Position numbers and translations under genes: made by a program. A DNA stretch of 64,000 bases from Pseudomonadota bacterium (lineage in GTDB: Bacteria > Pseudomonadota > Gammaproteobacteria > Steroidobacterales > Steroidobacteraceae): contig JAKBWB010000039.1 in NCBI GenBank assembly GCA_021843755.1, forward strand, positions 62,001-126,000. The letters are read 5' to 3'. Position 1 is the first letter of the stretch. Each line of letters starts with the position of its first letter. Below the pieces are notes generated by a model that was given only the letters and a program-made list of their open reading frames with translations, had not been told where the DNA came from and ran no database searches. Shown one piece after another: positions 53,286 through 64,000 of this stretch.

Positions 53286-53561
53286 ATGCCCCGAATGGTG
53301 CAGTGTGTGATGCTCAAGCGCGAGGCGCCCGGCCTCGATCGCCCACCCTATCCCGGTCCCCTGGGCCAGCGGATTTTCGAGCACGTGTCGCGCGAGGCCT
53401 GGGCGCGCTGGGTACAGCATCAGATCATGCTCATCAACGAGTACCGCTTGAGCCCGATCGAGCCCAAGGCCCGCCAGTTTCTCGAGGCCGAGATGGAGAA
53501 ATTCTTCTTCGGGCCGGGCTCGACCCGGCCGGACGGCTACCAACCCACCCAGGAGGACTGA
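53286..53561 (+). CDS. yggX: Probable Fe(2+)-trafficking protein YggX
   Basis: A 91-residue protein linked to protection of Fe-S clusters from oxidative damage. It has the family N-terminus [18 protein letters not shown] with its conserved cysteine, [19 protein letters not shown], and the C-terminal block [15 protein letters not shown]. Adjacency to the Fe-S enzyme gene mutY is the usual gammaproteobacterial arrangement. The downstream Fe-S enzyme gene edd begins 1 bp later. Confidence 0.96.
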   Translation: MPRMVQCVMLKREAPGLDRPPYPGPLGQRIFEHVSREAWARWVQHQIMLINEYRLSPIEPKARQFLEAEMEKFFFGPGSTRPDGYQPTQED

Positions 53562-53562
53562 A

Positions 53563-55392
53563 TTGCCGATGACCGAGACAGCCGCACCCCTGAACCCTCG
53601 CGTCCGGGAGGTCACCGAGCGCATCCGCGAGCGCAGCCGCGACACGCGCAGCGCCTATTTGGAGCGGATGCGCGCCCAGTCGAACGGCCCGGCCCGCACG
53701 CGTCTGTCATGCACGAATCTCGCCCATGGCTTTGCGGCCGCCAACGTGCCCGACAAGGAAGCGCTGAAGGCGCTGCGCGGACCGAATCTCGCCATCGTCA
53801 CCGCCTACAACGACATGCTCTCGGCGCACCAGCCGTTCGAGCGCTTTCCGGGGTTGATTCGCCATGCTGCGCGCGATGCGCATGCGACGGCGCAGGTCGC
53901 CGGCGGGGTGCCCGCCATGTGCGACGGGATCACACAGGGCCAGCCGGGCATGGAGCTGTCGCTGTTCAGCCGTGACGTGATCGCGATGTCAACAGGCGTG
54001 GCGCTCTCGCATGGGATGTTCGATGCCGCGCTGTGCCTGGGGGTGTGCGACAAGATCGTGCCGGGCCTGCTGATCGGCGCACTCGCCTTCGGGCAGCTGC
54101 CGGCGGTGTTCGTGCCGGCCGGTCCCATGCCCTCGGGTCTGCCCAACAAGGAAAAAGCGCGCATCCGCCAACTGTTCGCCGAGGGCAAGGTGGGCCGGGA
54201 GGCGCTGCTGCAGTCGGAGGCCGATAGCTATCACTCGGCCGGGACCTGCACGTTCTACGGCACGGCCAACAGCAATCAGATGCTCATGGAAGTGATGGGT
54301 CTGCACCTGCCCGGCAGCGCGTTCGTACCGCCGAACACGCCGTTGCGCGATGCGCTGACGGCCGCCGCCGCGCGCCGCGCCGCCCGCGTCACCGCCCTGG
54401 GCGAGGAGTATCTGCCGCTCGCCCGCGTGCTCGATGAGCGCAGCATCGTCAACGCGGTGGTCGGCCTGCTCGCCACCGGCGGCTCGACCAACCACACACT
54501 GCACATCGTGGCCATCGCCAAGGCCGCCGGCATGATCATCGACTGGGACGACTTCAATGCGCTCTCCGAGGTGGTGCCGCTCCTGGCGCGCATCTACCCC
54601 AATGGCAGCGCCGACGTGAACCACTTCCATGCCGCCGGCGGCATGGGCTTCCTGGTGCGCGAGCTGCTGCAGGCCGGCCTCGTGCACGGCGACGTGCAGA
54701 CGGTCGCCGGCGTCGGCCTCGAGCATTACGCGCGGGAGCCGTGGCTCTCGGGCGAGGGGCTCGCTTGGCGCGAGGCGCCCTCCAACAGCGCCGATCGCGA
54801 AGTCCTGCGCCGGACGTCGGATCCGTTCAGCGCCGACGGGGGTCTGAAGCTGCTGCGCGGCAATCTCGGCCGCTCGGTCATCAAGGTGTCGGCGGTCAGA
54901 CCCGAGCATCGCTCGGTGGAGGCGCCGGCGCGGGTGTTTCACAGTCAGGACGAGGTCATCCACGCGTTCAAGCAGGGCGAGCTGTCGCGCGACGTGGTGG
55001 TCGTGGTGCGCTTCCAGGGTCCGCGCGCCAACGGCATGCCGGAGCTCCATGGACTCACGCCGGCGCTCACGTCACTGCAGAACAAGGGCCATCGCGTGGG
55101 ACTCGTGACCGACGGACGGATGTCGGGTGCCTCCGGCGTCGTTCCGGCGGCGATCCACCTGACACCCGAGGCGGTATGCGGCGGCCCGATCGGCAAGCTG
55201 CGCGACGGCGACCTGATTCGCCTGGACAGTCGCACCGGGGTGCTCGAGGCGCGGGTGAACGAGTTGGAATGGAACCGGCGCGAGAACGTCACCGGGGATC
55301 TCGCGGCGAACGGCCACGGCTCCGGCCGCGAGCTGTTCGCGTTGTTCCGCGCGCACGCCGCGTCGGCGGAGCATGGCGGCGGAGTGTGCTGA
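53563..55392 (+). CDS. edd: Phosphogluconate dehydratase
   Basis: A 609-residue [Fe-S] dehydratase converting 6-phosphogluconate to KDPG in the Entner-Doudoroff pathway. Conserved blocks: [20 protein letters not shown], the cysteine in [44 protein letters not shown] and [17 protein letters not shown]. The SCTN/KIVPG pattern and length favour Edd over IlvD. It starts with TTG, with an ATG two codons on. No eda, zwf or pgl genes lie nearby. Confidence 0.94.
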   Translation: MPMTETAAPLNPRVREVTERIRERSRDTRSAYLERMRAQSNGPARTRLSCTNLAHGFAAANVPDKEALKALRGPNLAIVTAYNDMLSAHQPFERFPGLIRHAARDAHATAQVAGGVPAMCDGITQGQPGMELSLFSRDVIAMSTGVALSHGMFDAALCLGVCDKIVPGLLIGALAFGQLPAVFVPAGPMPSGLPNKEKARIRQLFAEGKVGREALLQSEADSYHSAGTCTFYGTANSNQMLMEVMGLHLPGSAFVPPNTPLRDALTAAAARRAARVTALGEEYLPLARVLDERSIVNAVVGLLATGGSTNHTLHIVAIAKAAGMIIDWDDFNALSEVVPLLARIYPNGSADVNHFHAAGGMGFLVRELLQAGLVHGDVQTVAGVGLEHYAREPWLSGEGLAWREAPSNSADREVLRRTSDPFSADGGLKLLRGNLGRSVIKVSAVRPEHRSVEAPARVFHSQDEVIHAFKQGELSRDVVVVVRFQGPRANGMPELHGLTPALTSLQNKGHRVGLVTDGRMSGASGVVPAAIHLTPEAVCGGPIGKLRDGDLIRLDSRTGVLEARVNELEWNRRENVTGDLAANGHGSGRELFALFRAHAASAEHGGGVC

Positions 55393-55537
55393 CACTCGGG
55401 CGCCGCGATACGCCTTCGCCACCGTCGAATCAATCGGGCCGAGGAAAATCATGGCGAGCAGCTGCTCGACGGTCCGCAGCGCAGCGAAGTGCGGATGGAA
55501 CGGCGCGGCGGACAGCGGCACGGGGCGCAACCGCCCG

Positions 55538-55795
55538 TTAGCCAGGCGGCTTCTGCGGCAGAGCCACGCTCAGCTCGAGGACCTCGTGACCGGCCTCGCG
55601 CTCGAGGTTGATCTGCACGGCCTCCGGATCCACGTTGACGTACTTGTGGATCACCTGCAGCAGCTCACGCCGCAGCAGCGGCAGATAGTCCGGACCGCCC
55701 CGGCCGCCGCGCTCCTGCGCAACGATGATGCGCAACCGTTCCTTGGCAATGCTCGCCGAATTCGGCTTGCTGCGAAACAGGGACAGCAGTCCCAT
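55538..55795 (-). CDS. minE: Cell division topological specificity factor MinE
   Basis: An 85-residue MinE. The N-terminal membrane-targeting and MinD-binding part is [20 protein letters not shown], followed by [10 protein letters not shown] and the C-terminal dimerisation domain ([20 protein letters not shown]). It drives pole-to-pole oscillation of MinCD. The start at 55795 was taken from the conserved N-terminus. It is the last gene of the minCDE operon, 1 bp after minD. Confidence 0.96.
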   Translation of the reverse strand: MGLLSLFRSKPNSASIAKERLRIIVAQERGGRGGPDYLPLLRRELLQVIHKYVNVDPEAVQINLEREAGHEVLELSVALPQKPPG

Positions 55796-55796
55796 A

Positions 55797-56609
55797 TCAG
55801 CCTCCAAACATGCGCGCGAAGAAACCGCGCTTGGGCTCGTCGAGGAAGCGCAACGGCAGCTCCTCCCCGAGCAGGCGCGCCACCGCGTCGTGATAGGCGA
55901 CCGCGGCATCGCTCGTGTCGCTGAGAATCACCGGTACCCCGGCGTTGGAGGCGGCAAGCACGTCAGGGGACTCCGGCACGACGCCGATGACATCGAGCCC
56001 CAGGATCTCCTTCACGTCCTCGACGCTCAACATTTCGCCGTTGGCGACCCGGCGCGGGTTGTAGCGCGTCAGCAATAGATGCTCTTTTACGCCGCCGTTG
56101 CCGTTCGCGGCACGGTGCGTCTTGCTGGCGAGCAGACCCAGAATCCGGTCGGAATCGCGTACGGAAGAGATTTCAGGATTGACGACCACCACGGCGCGGT
56201 CAGCGAAATACATCGCCAGATGCGCGCCCTTTTCGATGCCCGCCGGGGAGTCGCAGATAATGTAGTCGAACGCATCAGCGATCAGCTCATCGAGCACGCG
56301 GCGAACTCCGTCCTCGGTCAGCGCGTCCTTGTCGCGCGTCTGCGAAGCCGCCAGCACGTGCAACGTCTCCAGGCGCTTGTCCTTGATCAGCGCCTGCTTC
56401 AGCGTGCAGTCGCCGTTGATGACGTTGACGAAGTCATACACGACACGTCGCTCGCAGCCCATGATCAGATCGAGATTGCGCAGGCCGATGTCGAAGTCGA
56501 TCACCGCCACACGCTTGCCCCGGCGGGCCAGTCCGCAGGCCATGCTGGCCGAGGTGGTGGTCTTGCCGACGCCGCCCTTGCCAGAGGTCACCACGATGAT
56601 TTCAGTCAA
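55797..56609 (-). CDS. minD: Septum site-determining ATPase MinD
   Basis: A 270-residue deviant-Walker ATPase: [20 protein letters not shown] with the signature lysine, [15 protein letters not shown], and [20 protein letters not shown]. The C-terminal amphipathic membrane-targeting helix is [11 protein letters not shown]. It recruits MinC to the membrane to block polar septation. Confidence 0.98.
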   Translation of the reverse strand: MTEIIVVTSGKGGVGKTTTSASMACGLARRGKRVAVIDFDIGLRNLDLIMGCERRVVYDFVNVINGDCTLKQALIKDKRLETLHVLAASQTRDKDALTEDGVRRVLDELIADAFDYIICDSPAGIEKGAHLAMYFADRAVVVVNPEISSVRDSDRILGLLASKTHRAANGNGGVKEHLLLTRYNPRRVANGEMLSVEDVKEILGLDVIGVVPESPDVLAASNAGVPVILSDTSDAAVAYHDAVARLLGEELPLRFLDEPKRGFFARMFGG

Positions 56610-56648
56610 AGCTCACTCCTCGAATGGGGTTCACTGCGCTCGGCGTAC

Positions 56649-57395
56649 TCAAGCGCCTAAGCGCTCGAAACGCAAGGCGTCGCCGTCCAGCCACGCCTGG
56701 ACCGGTTTGCCGGCCAGCTCCGGCGGCAGCGTTTCGAAAACACGAAATACGCCGGCGATCGACACCAGCTCGGCGTGAAAGTCCTGACAGAATACACGTG
56801 CGCCCGTCTCGCCGCGCGCGCCAGCCACCGCGCGTCCGCGCAGCGCGCCGTAGACGTGCACGCAGCCGTCGGCAATCAGCTCGGCGCCCGCGCCGACCAT
56901 TGCGGTGACGACCAGATCGCGGCCACGGGCGTAGACCCGCTGGCCGGAGCGCACGGGATGCGCGTGCAGTTGCGCGAGTGTGCCGTCCTCGGGCTGCGGC
57001 TGTGGACGCGGCGTCTCTCGGCGGGCCCGCGCCCCCGCCTCGGCCGGGGGGTGGAATTCCCGGAACGGCGGCAGCAGCGGCAGATCGAGCGGTTCCGAAA
57101 GCGCCTGCGCCACGGCCGCGCCGCTGGCCAGACCCACCGGGCACATGCCGGCGCGCCGCACCGCATCGAGCACGCCTTGCATCTCCTGCACCGACGGCTC
57201 GCGCCCGAGCGGCCCGAGATCGATCGACACGGCGGTACGCTGGAAGAACTTCGGTGCCGTCGCGACCCGCCCGGTCAACTCATCGAGGATGGCGCCTGGA
57301 TCAGTCGTCCAGATGAGCACCTGGATGAGCCCCACCTGTCCGAAACGAATGTCGATGGCCGGTCCGGGCGCGGCCTCGGCTCTCTGTGTCGTCAT
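56649..57395 (-). CDS. minC: Septum site-determining protein MinC
   Basis: A 248-residue FtsZ inhibitor: an N-terminal FtsZ-binding domain (about 1-105), a Pro/Arg-rich linker ([12 protein letters not shown]), then the C-terminal beta-helix ([38 protein letters not shown]) that dimerises and binds MinD and FtsZ tails. The start [10 protein letters not shown] at 57395 was chosen. It is the first gene of minCDE, 39 bp before minD. Confidence 0.93.
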   Translation of the reverse strand: MTTQRAEAAPGPAIDIRFGQVGLIQVLIWTTDPGAILDELTGRVATAPKFFQRTAVSIDLGPLGREPSVQEMQGVLDAVRRAGMCPVGLASGAAVAQALSEPLDLPLLPPFREFHPPAEAGARARRETPRPQPQPEDGTLAQLHAHPVRSGQRVYARGRDLVVTAMVGAGAELIADGCVHVYGALRGRAVAGARGETGARVFCQDFHAELVSIAGVFRVFETLPPELAGKPVQAWLDGDALRFERLGA

Positions 57396-57445
57396 GAATC
57401 CCTGGTGGACGGTGGGATGGATTATGAGGCGTGCAGTGTACCGGC

Positions 57446-59971
57446 TCAGCGCCGTCGCCGCACGCCCCGCACGGGCTCGGCGCGCAGCGGATCGTCCGGC
57501 CAATGATGCTTCGGGTAGCGACCGCGCAGGTCCTTGCGCACCTGCGCGTAGCCGCGCGCCCAGAAGCTCTCCAAGTCGCGCGTCACCTGCACGGGCCGGT
57601 GCGCCGGCGAGAGCAGCTTGAAGGTTATCGGTACCCGCCCGTTGCCCAGGCGCGGCGTGGCCGCCAGCCCGAACACCTCCTGAAGACGCACGGCGACGGC
57701 CGGGGCGCTTTCGTCCAGATAATCGATGCGGATGCGAGAGCCGCTCGGCACCGTAAGGTGCGTCGGCGCGAGCGAGTCGAGCACCCGCTCACGGTCCCAA
57801 CCCAGACGCGCACGCAGCGCCTGCGCGAGCGGGACGCGCGCCAGATGATCCCGGCGCGTCAGACCCTCGAGCCAGGGTGCGAGCCACCCGTTCAGATCGG
57901 CCGCGAGCGCCTCGTCGGACAGGTCGGGCCAGTCCTCGCCACCGCCCAATCGGCGCACGAAGGCCGTACGAGCCTGCAGATCGCGTGTCTCCCGGTCCCA
58001 GGGCAGCGCTGCGAGACCGAGCTCACGCACGCCGGTGAGCATGGCCTCGCACACGCGCTCGGCGCTCGCTTCGGGCCAAGGACGGGTCTCGAGCAGCAAC
58101 TGCCCGAAGCGCAGCTCGCGTCGGGCGAGCACCGCCTGCTCGAGACGGCTCCACTCGACGGTGTGCTGCCAAACCAGACGATCACCGTACAGTGTTTCCA
58201 GCGCGGCGCGCTCGAGCGGGGCGGCGAGCAAAATGCGCGCGTCCCGTTCGCGGTCGTCGAGGTCTACCGCGACGATGAGGTCCTGGCGCGCCAGAGATTG
58301 CGGCTGCGGGAACTGCGCGCCCCGGCCATTGGCCAGTGTGTAGTGCCCGCCTGCGGCGCCGCGCCGCAAGCCGATCCGGTCCGGATAGGCCAGGGCGAGC
58401 AACGCGCCGGCCGAGACCTGCGCGTGCGCCCCATCGCTAGATGAGTCGGCGCGCTCCGTTTGACGGATGAGTTCGCGCGCGGTCTCGCGAACGGCGTGCC
58501 ACGCCGCCGGGTTCGCAGCGCCGGGCCCTCCCATGCCGCGCAATACCTCCAGACGGGTCCGGATATCGGCGTCGCGGCCGGGCAGGCCTCGCAGCAGATC
58601 GCGCTCTGTGAGCACGGCGGCCAGCTCGGCCCCAAGCGCCAGCGCGCCGAGCTGGCGTGCCCGCAGCAGCATATGCGCCACGCGCGGATGCACACTCAAG
58701 CGCGCCATGTCGCGCCCGTGGCGCGTGATGCGCCCGTCGTCATCGAGCGCACCCAGCCGGCCGAGCAGATCGCGCGCGCTGGCAAGCAGGGCCGGCGGCG
58801 GCGGGTCGAGCCATTTCAGCGTCGCGGCGTCGCGCACGCCCCAGCCGGCGAGCTCGAGCGCCAGGGGCGCGAGATCCGCCTCCGTGATCTCCGGGGGGGT
58901 GAATGGCGCGAGCGAGCGGTGCGCCGCCTCGCTCCACAGCCGGTAGCACACCCCCGGTCCGAGCCGCGCGGCACGGCCCTGACGCTGGTCGGCCGAAGCA
59001 CGTGAGATCCGGACGAGTTCGAGCCGGCTCATCCCGGTGACCGGGTCGAAACGCAGGCGGCGGACCAGTCCCGAGTCGACCACGACGCGTACACCCGCGA
59101 GAGTCAGGCTGGTCTCGGCGATGTTGGTGGCGAGCACGATGCGCCGGGTCCCCGCCACCGGGGTCAGCGCGGCTTGCTGGGCCTGGGGCGACAGGTCGCC
59201 GTACAGCGGCAGGATGCGGGCTGCGACACCGGCACTCTCAAGCAGCGTGCCCACCTGGCGGATCTCTGCGGCGCCGGGCAGGAACACCAGAACATCACCC
59301 TGCGCCTCGCGCAGCGCCCGCAGGATGACCCGCGCCAGGGTGCGCTCGACCCCCTGCGCCTGCCGTGCCGGTTGCGGCAGCGGCGGGGCACCCTCGCCGA
59401 CATAGCGAGTCTCGACCGGAAAGGATCGGCCGTGCGCAACGACGAGCGGCGCGGCGCCGAGCAGCGCGGCCACGCTTTCGGCCTCGAGAGTGGCCGACAT
59501 CACCAGAATCCTCAGCTCGGGAGCGAGCGTCGCGCGCGCATCGAGCGCAAGCGCCAGTCCCAGATCGGCTTGCAGGCTCCGCTCATGGAACTCATCGAAG
59601 ATCACCGCCGCAACGCCCTCGAGCGCCGGATCGCTTTGCAGCATGCGCGTCAACACGCCTTCCGTGACCACCTCGATCCGCGTGTGCCGGGACACGAGCG
59701 TATCGCGGCGCATGCGATAGCCGACGGTACGGCCGACCGGCTCATCGAGCGTATGGGCCATGCGCTGCGCGACCGCACGCGCCGCCAGGCGCCGCGGCTC
59801 CAACATGAGGATGCGTTTGCCCCGGGCCCACGCCTCCTGCAGCAGGACCAGCGGCACCACGGTGCTCTTGCCCGCGCCGGGCGGAGCGCTCAGGACGGCG
59901 GAATCACGCAGCGCGAGCGCCGCGCGCAGCGCCGGCAACGCCGTGTCGATGGGCAGACCCGAGCGATCCAC
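57446..59971 (-). CDS. hrpB: ATP-dependent helicase HrpB
   Basis: An 841-residue DEAH-box helicase: Walker [11 protein letters not shown], box [37 protein letters not shown] and [18 protein letters not shown], then the HA2/OB-fold region and the long HrpB-specific C-terminal domain ending [21 protein letters not shown], a hallmark of HrpB. Its exact cellular role is poorly defined. It starts 12 bp after the end of the DUF423 gene. Confidence 0.95.
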   Translation of the reverse strand: MDRSGLPIDTALPALRAALALRDSAVLSAPPGAGKSTVVPLVLLQEAWARGKRILMLEPRRLAARAVAQRMAHTLDEPVGRTVGYRMRRDTLVSRHTRIEVVTEGVLTRMLQSDPALEGVAAVIFDEFHERSLQADLGLALALDARATLAPELRILVMSATLEAESVAALLGAAPLVVAHGRSFPVETRYVGEGAPPLPQPARQAQGVERTLARVILRALREAQGDVLVFLPGAAEIRQVGTLLESAGVAARILPLYGDLSPQAQQAALTPVAGTRRIVLATNIAETSLTLAGVRVVVDSGLVRRLRFDPVTGMSRLELVRISRASADQRQGRAARLGPGVCYRLWSEAAHRSLAPFTPPEITEADLAPLALELAGWGVRDAATLKWLDPPPPALLASARDLLGRLGALDDDGRITRHGRDMARLSVHPRVAHMLLRARQLGALALGAELAAVLTERDLLRGLPGRDADIRTRLEVLRGMGGPGAANPAAWHAVRETARELIRQTERADSSSDGAHAQVSAGALLALAYPDRIGLRRGAAGGHYTLANGRGAQFPQPQSLARQDLIVAVDLDDRERDARILLAAPLERAALETLYGDRLVWQHTVEWSRLEQAVLARRELRFGQLLLETRPWPEASAERVCEAMLTGVRELGLAALPWDRETRDLQARTAFVRRLGGGEDWPDLSDEALAADLNGWLAPWLEGLTRRDHLARVPLAQALRARLGWDRERVLDSLAPTHLTVPSGSRIRIDYLDESAPAVAVRLQEVFGLAATPRLGNGRVPITFKLLSPAHRPVQVTRDLESFWARGYAQVRKDLRGRYPKHHWPDDPLRAEPVRGVRRRR

Positions 59972-59983
59972 AGCCAGCGCCGT

Positions 59984-60403
59984 TCAGCTGCGCCAGATGC
60001 CGAGCGCGAACCACACCCAGGCGGCGATCATCAGCGAGCCGCCGAGCGGTGTCAGCACGCCCACCCAGCGCGGTGCACCCAGACACAGCGCGTAAAGGCT
60101 TCCGCAGAACAGCACGATCCCGACGAACAGCACCCTCGCCGATGTCCGACCCTGCTGCATCGCCGGCATCATCGGCGCCGGCAGCCCGGCAAGCGCGCGG
60201 CTGTTCAGCCACAAGCCCATGCCGAGCAGTCCCAGCGACTGATAGAACTGGTAGCGCACCGCGACGTCGTACACGTGCACCCGCAGGGCGGGCCAGTCGT
60301 GCGGCAGCGCATGGGCCCCCACCGCGCCGGCAATGGTCGCCAGAGCCAGCAGCACCGCGCCGAGCGCGAGCGGTCCGCGCCCGAGCGACCCGCCCGCCGC
60401 CAT
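59984..60403 (-). CDS. DUF423 (YgdD-type) small membrane protein
   Basis: A 139-residue protein with four hydrophobic helices: LALGAVLLALATIAGAVGAH, a YQFYQSLGLLGMGL segment, VGIVLFCGSLYAL and LGGSLMIAAWVWFAL. GAFGAH-like and YQ..H motifs of DUF423 are recognisable (here GAVGAH). Function unknown. Confidence 0.85.
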   Translation of the reverse strand: MAAGGSLGRGPLALGAVLLALATIAGAVGAHALPHDWPALRVHVYDVAVRYQFYQSLGLLGMGLWLNSRALAGLPAPMMPAMQQGRTSARVLFVGIVLFCGSLYALCLGAPRWVGVLTPLGGSLMIAAWVWFALGIWRS

Positions 60404-60408
60404 CCCGA

Positions 60409-61170
60409 TCAGCCCTGGCCCGGCGTACCGCCGCGGCGCAGCAGCGGCGCGATCAGATCGAGCGGCAGCGGAAAGATGATCAGCTGCGATTTGTCGTGCG
60501 CGATGTCGGCGAGGGTCTCCAGGAAGCGCAGCTGCATCGCGCTCGAATTCTGCGACAGCGCATTGGCCGCCTCGACCAGGGTCTGCGCGGCCTGCTGCTC
60601 ACCCTGGGCATTGATGACCTTGGCGCGCCGGTTGCGCTCGGCCTCGGCTTGGCGGGCCATCGCCCGCACCATGTTGTCGTCGAGATCGATGTCCTTCAGC
60701 TCCACGCTGGTGACCTTGACGCCCCAGGCCTCGGTGTTCTCGTCGAGAATGCGCTGGATGTCGGCGTTCATCTTGTCGCGCTGCGAGAGCAGCTCGTCCA
60801 TCTCGTGCTGGCCGAGCACCGAGCGCAGCGTGGTCTGTGCAACCTGGCTGGTGGCGTCCCAGGCATTGGCGACCTGGATGATGGCCTTGCTCGCATCGAC
60901 GATCCGGAAGTACACCACGGCGTTCACCTTCACCGACACGTTGTCGCGGGTGATGACGTCCTGCTTGGGGATGTTGAGCACGATGACCCGCAGGTCCACC
61001 TTGCTCATGCGCTGGATCACGGGCCACAGGATGATCAGGCCCGGTCCGCGCACGCCGGTGAAGCGCCCGAGCGTGAACATGACGGCCCGCTCGTATTCGT
61101 TCAGGACCCGGACCGAGCTGATCACGAGCAGCGCGATCAGTGCGACGACGACGATCAGAAAGATTGGCAT
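60409..61170 (-). CDS. Slipin/stomatin-family SPFH membrane protein
   Basis: A 253-residue protein with one N-terminal membrane hairpin (about residues 2-20) and an SPFH/Band 7 domain: EYERAVMFTLGRFTGVRGPG, ISVKV-like NVSVKVNAVVYFRI, and the C-terminal coiled coil ARQAEAERNRRAKVINAQGE. The family pairs with NfeD proteases, and the upstream gene here encodes one. It is likely involved in membrane quality control or microdomain organisation. Confidence 0.93.
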   Translation of the reverse strand: MPIFLIVVVALIALLVISSVRVLNEYERAVMFTLGRFTGVRGPGLIILWPVIQRMSKVDLRVIVLNIPKQDVITRDNVSVKVNAVVYFRIVDASKAIIQVANAWDATSQVAQTTLRSVLGQHEMDELLSQRDKMNADIQRILDENTEAWGVKVTSVELKDIDLDDNMVRAMARQAEAERNRRAKVINAQGEQQAAQTLVEAANALSQNSSAMQLRFLETLADIAHDKSQLIIFPLPLDLIAPLLRRGGTPGQG

Positions 61171-61195
61171 GGGACTCTCCCGGCAATGTCGCGCC

Positions 61196-62554
61196 TCAGA
61201 GCGGCTCGACCCACAACTGCAGACCCTCGACCTTCACGATGCGCGCGCGCTGGCCGCGCTGCAGGGACGATGCGGCGACGGCATTCCAGAGCTCGCCGCC
61301 GTAGCGCACCCGGCCCCGGCCGCCGCCGCTGATGTCCTCCTCCGCCTGCACGGTGCCGCCCAGCATGGCCTGCACGCCGATCGCCTGCGGCCGGCGCAGC
61401 GCGCGCGTGGCAAGATACACGATGCCGAGGACGACCAGTCCCCCGACGGTTGCGATCGCGCCGATCAAGGCGCGGCTGATGGACATACCCGCCCCTCCCG
61501 CATCGAACAGAATCAGTGAGCCGACGACGAACCCGATGAGACCGCCCAGCCCGAGCGAGCCGTAGGTCGGCAAGAAAAACTCCCCCGCCATCATCGCAGA
61601 GCCCACCGCGATCAGCGCCAGCCCCGCGAAATCCGTCGGCAGCAGCTGCAAGGCGAACAGCGCCACCAGCAGCGAAATCACGCCGACGACCCCGGGCAGC
61701 ACGCCGCCGGGATGGAAGCCCTCGAAGATCAGCCCCCAGATGCCGATCAGCAGCAGTCCGTAGGCGATCATCGGATTGGTGATGACCGCGAGCACGCGCG
61801 TCCGCCATCCCGGCCGCAACCACACTACGGTCATGCCCGTGGTGTCGAGCGTTTCGGTGTGCCCGCGCACGGTCACCACGCGGCCGTTCAACTGCCGCAG
61901 CAGGCTCGCCAGATCGGGGGCGATCAGGTTCACGACGTGCGCGCGCAGCGCATCCTCGTCCGGCAGGCTCGCCGCGCCCCGCACCGCCTGCTCGGCCCAC
62001 TGGACGTTGCGCCCGCGCAGCTCGGCCAGCGAGCGGATGTAAGCCACCGAGTCGTTGAGAATCTTGCGCTGCTCGGCGCTCATCGGCGGCCCGCTCGCGC
62101 GGCCCTTGCCCGTCGGCGGGGCCGGCGTCGAGCCGCCCAGGCTCACCGGCGTGGCCGCCCCGAGGTTCGTGGCCGGGGCCATCGCCGCGATGGGACAGGC
62201 GTAGAGAATGTAGGTGCCCGCGCTCGCAGCGCGCGCTCCGGAGGGCGCGACGTAGCCCACCACGGGCATGGGAGCGGCGAGGATGGCCTTGACGATCTCG
62301 CGCATGGACGTCTCGAGACCCCCGGGGGTGTCGATTTCCAGAATGACGAAGGGGCTGCCTCGCCGGGCCGCCGTGTGCAGGCCGTGCACGACGTATCGCG
62401 CGCTCGCCGGTCCGATGGCCCCGCTCAGATCGAGCCCGATCGCCACGCGCGAGGGGGCCGCCGGAGCGGCCGGCGCCGCGGCCCGAGCCGTCGCGAGCCC
62501 TCCGGCGAGCCCCAGCATCAGCGCGGGCAGCAACGCTTTCATACGGAGATTCAT
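61196..62554 (-). CDS. NfeD-family membrane serine protease (long form)
   Basis: A 452-residue protein: signal peptide (about 1-25), ClpP-like protease domain (IDTPGGLETSMREIVKAIL; catalytic Ser in PSGARAASAGTYI), an insertion rich in Pro/Gly, four to five TM helices (about 245-375), and a C-terminal NfeD OB-fold (GGTVQAEEDISGGGRGRVRY). The long form cleaves stomatin-like partners in characterised archaeal members. It lies 25 bp upstream of the slipin gene, and the two form the usual operon. Confidence 0.93.
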   Translation of the reverse strand: MNLRMKALLPALMLGLAGGLATARAAAPAAPAAPSRVAIGLDLSGAIGPASARYVVHGLHTAARRGSPFVILEIDTPGGLETSMREIVKAILAAPMPVVGYVAPSGARAASAGTYILYACPIAAMAPATNLGAATPVSLGGSTPAPPTGKGRASGPPMSAEQRKILNDSVAYIRSLAELRGRNVQWAEQAVRGAASLPDEDALRAHVVNLIAPDLASLLRQLNGRVVTVRGHTETLDTTGMTVVWLRPGWRTRVLAVITNPMIAYGLLLIGIWGLIFEGFHPGGVLPGVVGVISLLVALFALQLLPTDFAGLALIAVGSAMMAGEFFLPTYGSLGLGGLIGFVVGSLILFDAGGAGMSISRALIGAIATVGGLVVLGIVYLATRALRRPQAIGVQAMLGGTVQAEEDISGGGRGRVRYGGELWNAVAASSLQRGQRARIVKVEGLQLWVEPL

Positions 62555-62653
62555 TATCCTCTTGCGCCGCGACCGGGCAACTTGCGTCCATCACCGATAT
62601 GCGCAGAGGCACCCGACTGCGCGCAGCGCACCGGACGCACCGCAGTCGGCGAC

Positions 62654-63121
62654 CTACCGTTCGAGCGGCTTGACGTACACCCGCTGCGTCTTGGCGAGAA
62701 CGTAATCGAGCGCGGGGTAGAAAAAATGCGCCTCCGTACGCAAGGCATTCGAACGCACCACGATCCGCTCCAGACCGTGTCCCCGAGCCCAGCGCTCCGC
62801 GCGCTGCACCAGCTGCCGGCCCACGCCGGCACGGCGGACGAGCGCTCCGACGACCAGACCCAGAATCTCGGCGGCCGGGCCGCCCTCGAGCGAAATCACC
62901 CGGCCGACGTGGATCCAACCGGCCAACCCGCTTATCGGCTCCGACGGCGTACCGCCACGCTCGGCGACGAAGACGGCGTGATCGGGCCGCTCGGCCAGCA
63001 ATGCCAGACGCTGGCGCAGGATCTCAGCATCGGCTCGGTAGCCGAGTTCCTCGGTCAGTTGCGCGAGCGCCGGCGCATCGGTTGCGGCCGCCGCCCGCAG
63101 GGTCAACGCGGTATCGGTCAT
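62654..63121 (-). CDS. GNAT-family N-acetyltransferase
   Basis: A 155-residue acetyltransferase. Motif A for acetyl-CoA binding is LGLVVGALVRRAGVGRQLVQ (R-R-x-G-x-G), followed by the typical VVRSNALRTEAHFFYPALDY at the C-terminus. The start MTDTALTLRAAAATDAPAL at 63121 fits the family. The substrate is unknown. It is a single gene between the NfeD and YgiQ genes. Confidence 0.85.
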   Translation of the reverse strand: MTDTALTLRAAAATDAPALAQLTEELGYRADAEILRQRLALLAERPDHAVFVAERGGTPSEPISGLAGWIHVGRVISLEGGPAAEILGLVVGALVRRAGVGRQLVQRAERWARGHGLERIVVRSNALRTEAHFFYPALDYVLAKTQRVYVKPLER

Positions 63122-63233
63122 GGGTGCTCCAGTGCCGTTGTCGTTTCGTCTCTTGCCCGTACACGCCGTGCGGGACTGGGTCGCCGGCCCGGCGCGACGC
63201 CTCCGCCACGGCGTGCGCGGCCGCACGAGAGGC

Positions 63234-64000
63234 TCATCGGCGCGGATTGCGCGGCAAGCCCGTGTGTTGGGTACGGAAGGAGGCGGCGCGGCGTGGACCC
63301 CGGCGGCCGGTCGGCACCCGGTGCGACCCAACATGAGAATTCCTGGCGCGAGAGTTCCCGCCCGTCCCCGCCGGCTGGTACGCCGGTACGAGCTGACCGG
63401 CGCCGCTGCCGATCAGATCGGCCCGCCCCATGCGCCGCAGTGCTTCGCGCAGCAGCGGCCAGTTGTTGGGATCATGGTAGCGCAGGAAGGCCTTGTGCAG
63501 CCGCCGTACCTTCAGCCCTTTCGGGACGTGCACGTCCCCGCCGCTGCGGCGCACGCGCCGCAGCGGATTCTTGCCCGAATGATACATGGCGGTGGCGCTC
63601 GCCATCGGCGCGGGCAGGAACGCCTGCACCTGATCGGCACGGAAGCCATTGCGTTTCAGCCACAGCGCGAGTTCCAGCATGTCCTCGTCGCGGGTGCCGG
63701 GGTGGGCGGCAATGAAGTACGGGATGAGGTATTGCTCCTTGCCCGCCTCGCGCGAGTAACGATCGAACAGTGCCTTGAAGCGGTCGTATGCGCCGATGCC
63801 GGGCTTCATCATCAGCGACAGCGGCTCCTCGGAAATCGCCTCCGGGGCGATCTTGAGGTACCCGCCGGTGTGATGCTGCGCGAGCTCCTTGACGTACTCG
63901 GGCGACTCGACCGCAAGGTCGTAACGGACACCGGAGGCAATCAGCACCTTGCGAATGCCGGGCAGCGCACGCACGCTGCGATACAAGCGGATGAGCGGCG
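63234..64000 (-). CDS. YgiQ-family radical SAM protein, C-terminal part
   Basis: Partial: the gene runs off the right edge, so the CxxxCxxC Fe-S motif is not visible. The 255 visible residues contain [80 protein letters not shown] and GKNPLRR, all diagnostic of the UPF0313/YgiQ family. A basic, low-complexity tail ([20 protein letters not shown]) ends the protein. Function unknown. Confidence 0.9.
   Translation of the reverse strand, partial: PLIRLYRSVRALPGIRKVLIASGVRYDLAVESPEYVKELAQHHTGGYLKIAPEAISEEPLSLMMKPGIGAYDRFKALFDRYSREAGKEQYLIPYFIAAHPGTRDEDMLELALWLKRNGFRADQVQAFLPAPMASATAMYHSGKNPLRRVRRSGGDVHVPKGLKVRRLHKAFLRYHDPNNWPLLREALRRMGRADLIGSGAGQLVPAYQPAGTGGNSRARNSHVGSHRVPTGRRGPRRAASFRTQHTGLPRNPRR

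Noticed and set aside
59174-61519. A 781-codon rightward frame antisense to hrpB, the DUF423 gene and slipin
   Set aside because: Low-complexity Arg/Gln/His sequence with no family features; the leftward genes are clear.
61155-62918. A 587-codon leftward frame over the NfeD gene
   Set aside because: Second frame of the same strand with RRG-rich sequence; the NfeD frame has protease, TM and OB-fold features.

Overview
The window is a high-GC (about two thirds G+C) stretch of a bacterial chromosome, most likely a gammaproteobacterium. This is inferred from minCDE, YggX, HrpB, aerobic HemF, a five-carbon (HemA/HemL) heme route, Edd and a gamma-type tRNA-Phe. The tandem MacB/ADOP-type permeases run by an NtrY/NtrC-like pair suggest something near the Xanthomonadales/Nevskiales/Steroidobacter side, but no ribosomal or other decisive marker is present.

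Layout. 1-2.6 kb: an arsenic operon (arsI, acr3, arsC) with a divergent arsR whose product has a C-terminal CC...C metal site. 2.8-15 kb: an MFS carrier, a translationally coupled pair of uncharacterised genes, a DsbG-like thioredoxin-fold protein, a TVP38 membrane protein, an orphan FAD oxidoreductase of the kind normally fused to SelD (with a possible SelD remnant downstream), two small coupled genes, an RRM RNA-binding protein and a solitary, divergent EF-G. 15-27.5 kb: one leftward operon encoding a membrane-fusion adaptor, a MacB-type ATPase, three 820-residue double permeases, an NtrC-like regulator with an altered GAFTGA loop and its kinase. A decayed second receiver domain between two permeases shows that a permease-regulator unit was duplicated.

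27.5-39.5 kb: a mobile and defence hotspot built against tRNA-Phe. An older layer (27.9-31.9 kb) holds a HEPN-like fragment, a multiply frameshifted lipoprotein gene, VapBC, an AbiE system with intact AbiEi and broken AbiEii, and the N-terminal stub of a DUF4102 integrase. A younger element (31.9-39.5 kb), bounded by a 44-bp near-perfect repeat of the tRNA 3' end, holds a second AbiE system whose AbiEi gene is split by an IS1634-type element with a 6-bp target duplication, an intact AbiEii, a TOTE-type primase-helicase and a tyrosine integrase. The two AbiE loci have lost opposite halves, and each keeps a perfect dyad in front of its abiEi gene.

39.9-55.4 kb: a long rightward cluster. A GAF sensor kinase and a NarL-type regulator are followed by hemA, hemL, a second kinase/regulator pair, hemC, hemD, hemB, hemE and hemF, then a PRC-barrel lipoprotein, mutY, yggX and edd. 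Most junctions overlap by a few bases, so the second two-component pair is translationally wired into a pathway running from glutamyl-tRNA to protoporphyrinogen IX. 55.5-64 kb: leftward housekeeping genes: minCDE, hrpB, a DUF423 protein, a slipin/NfeD pair, a GNAT acetyltransferase and the C-terminal part of a YgiQ-type radical SAM protein that runs off the right edge.
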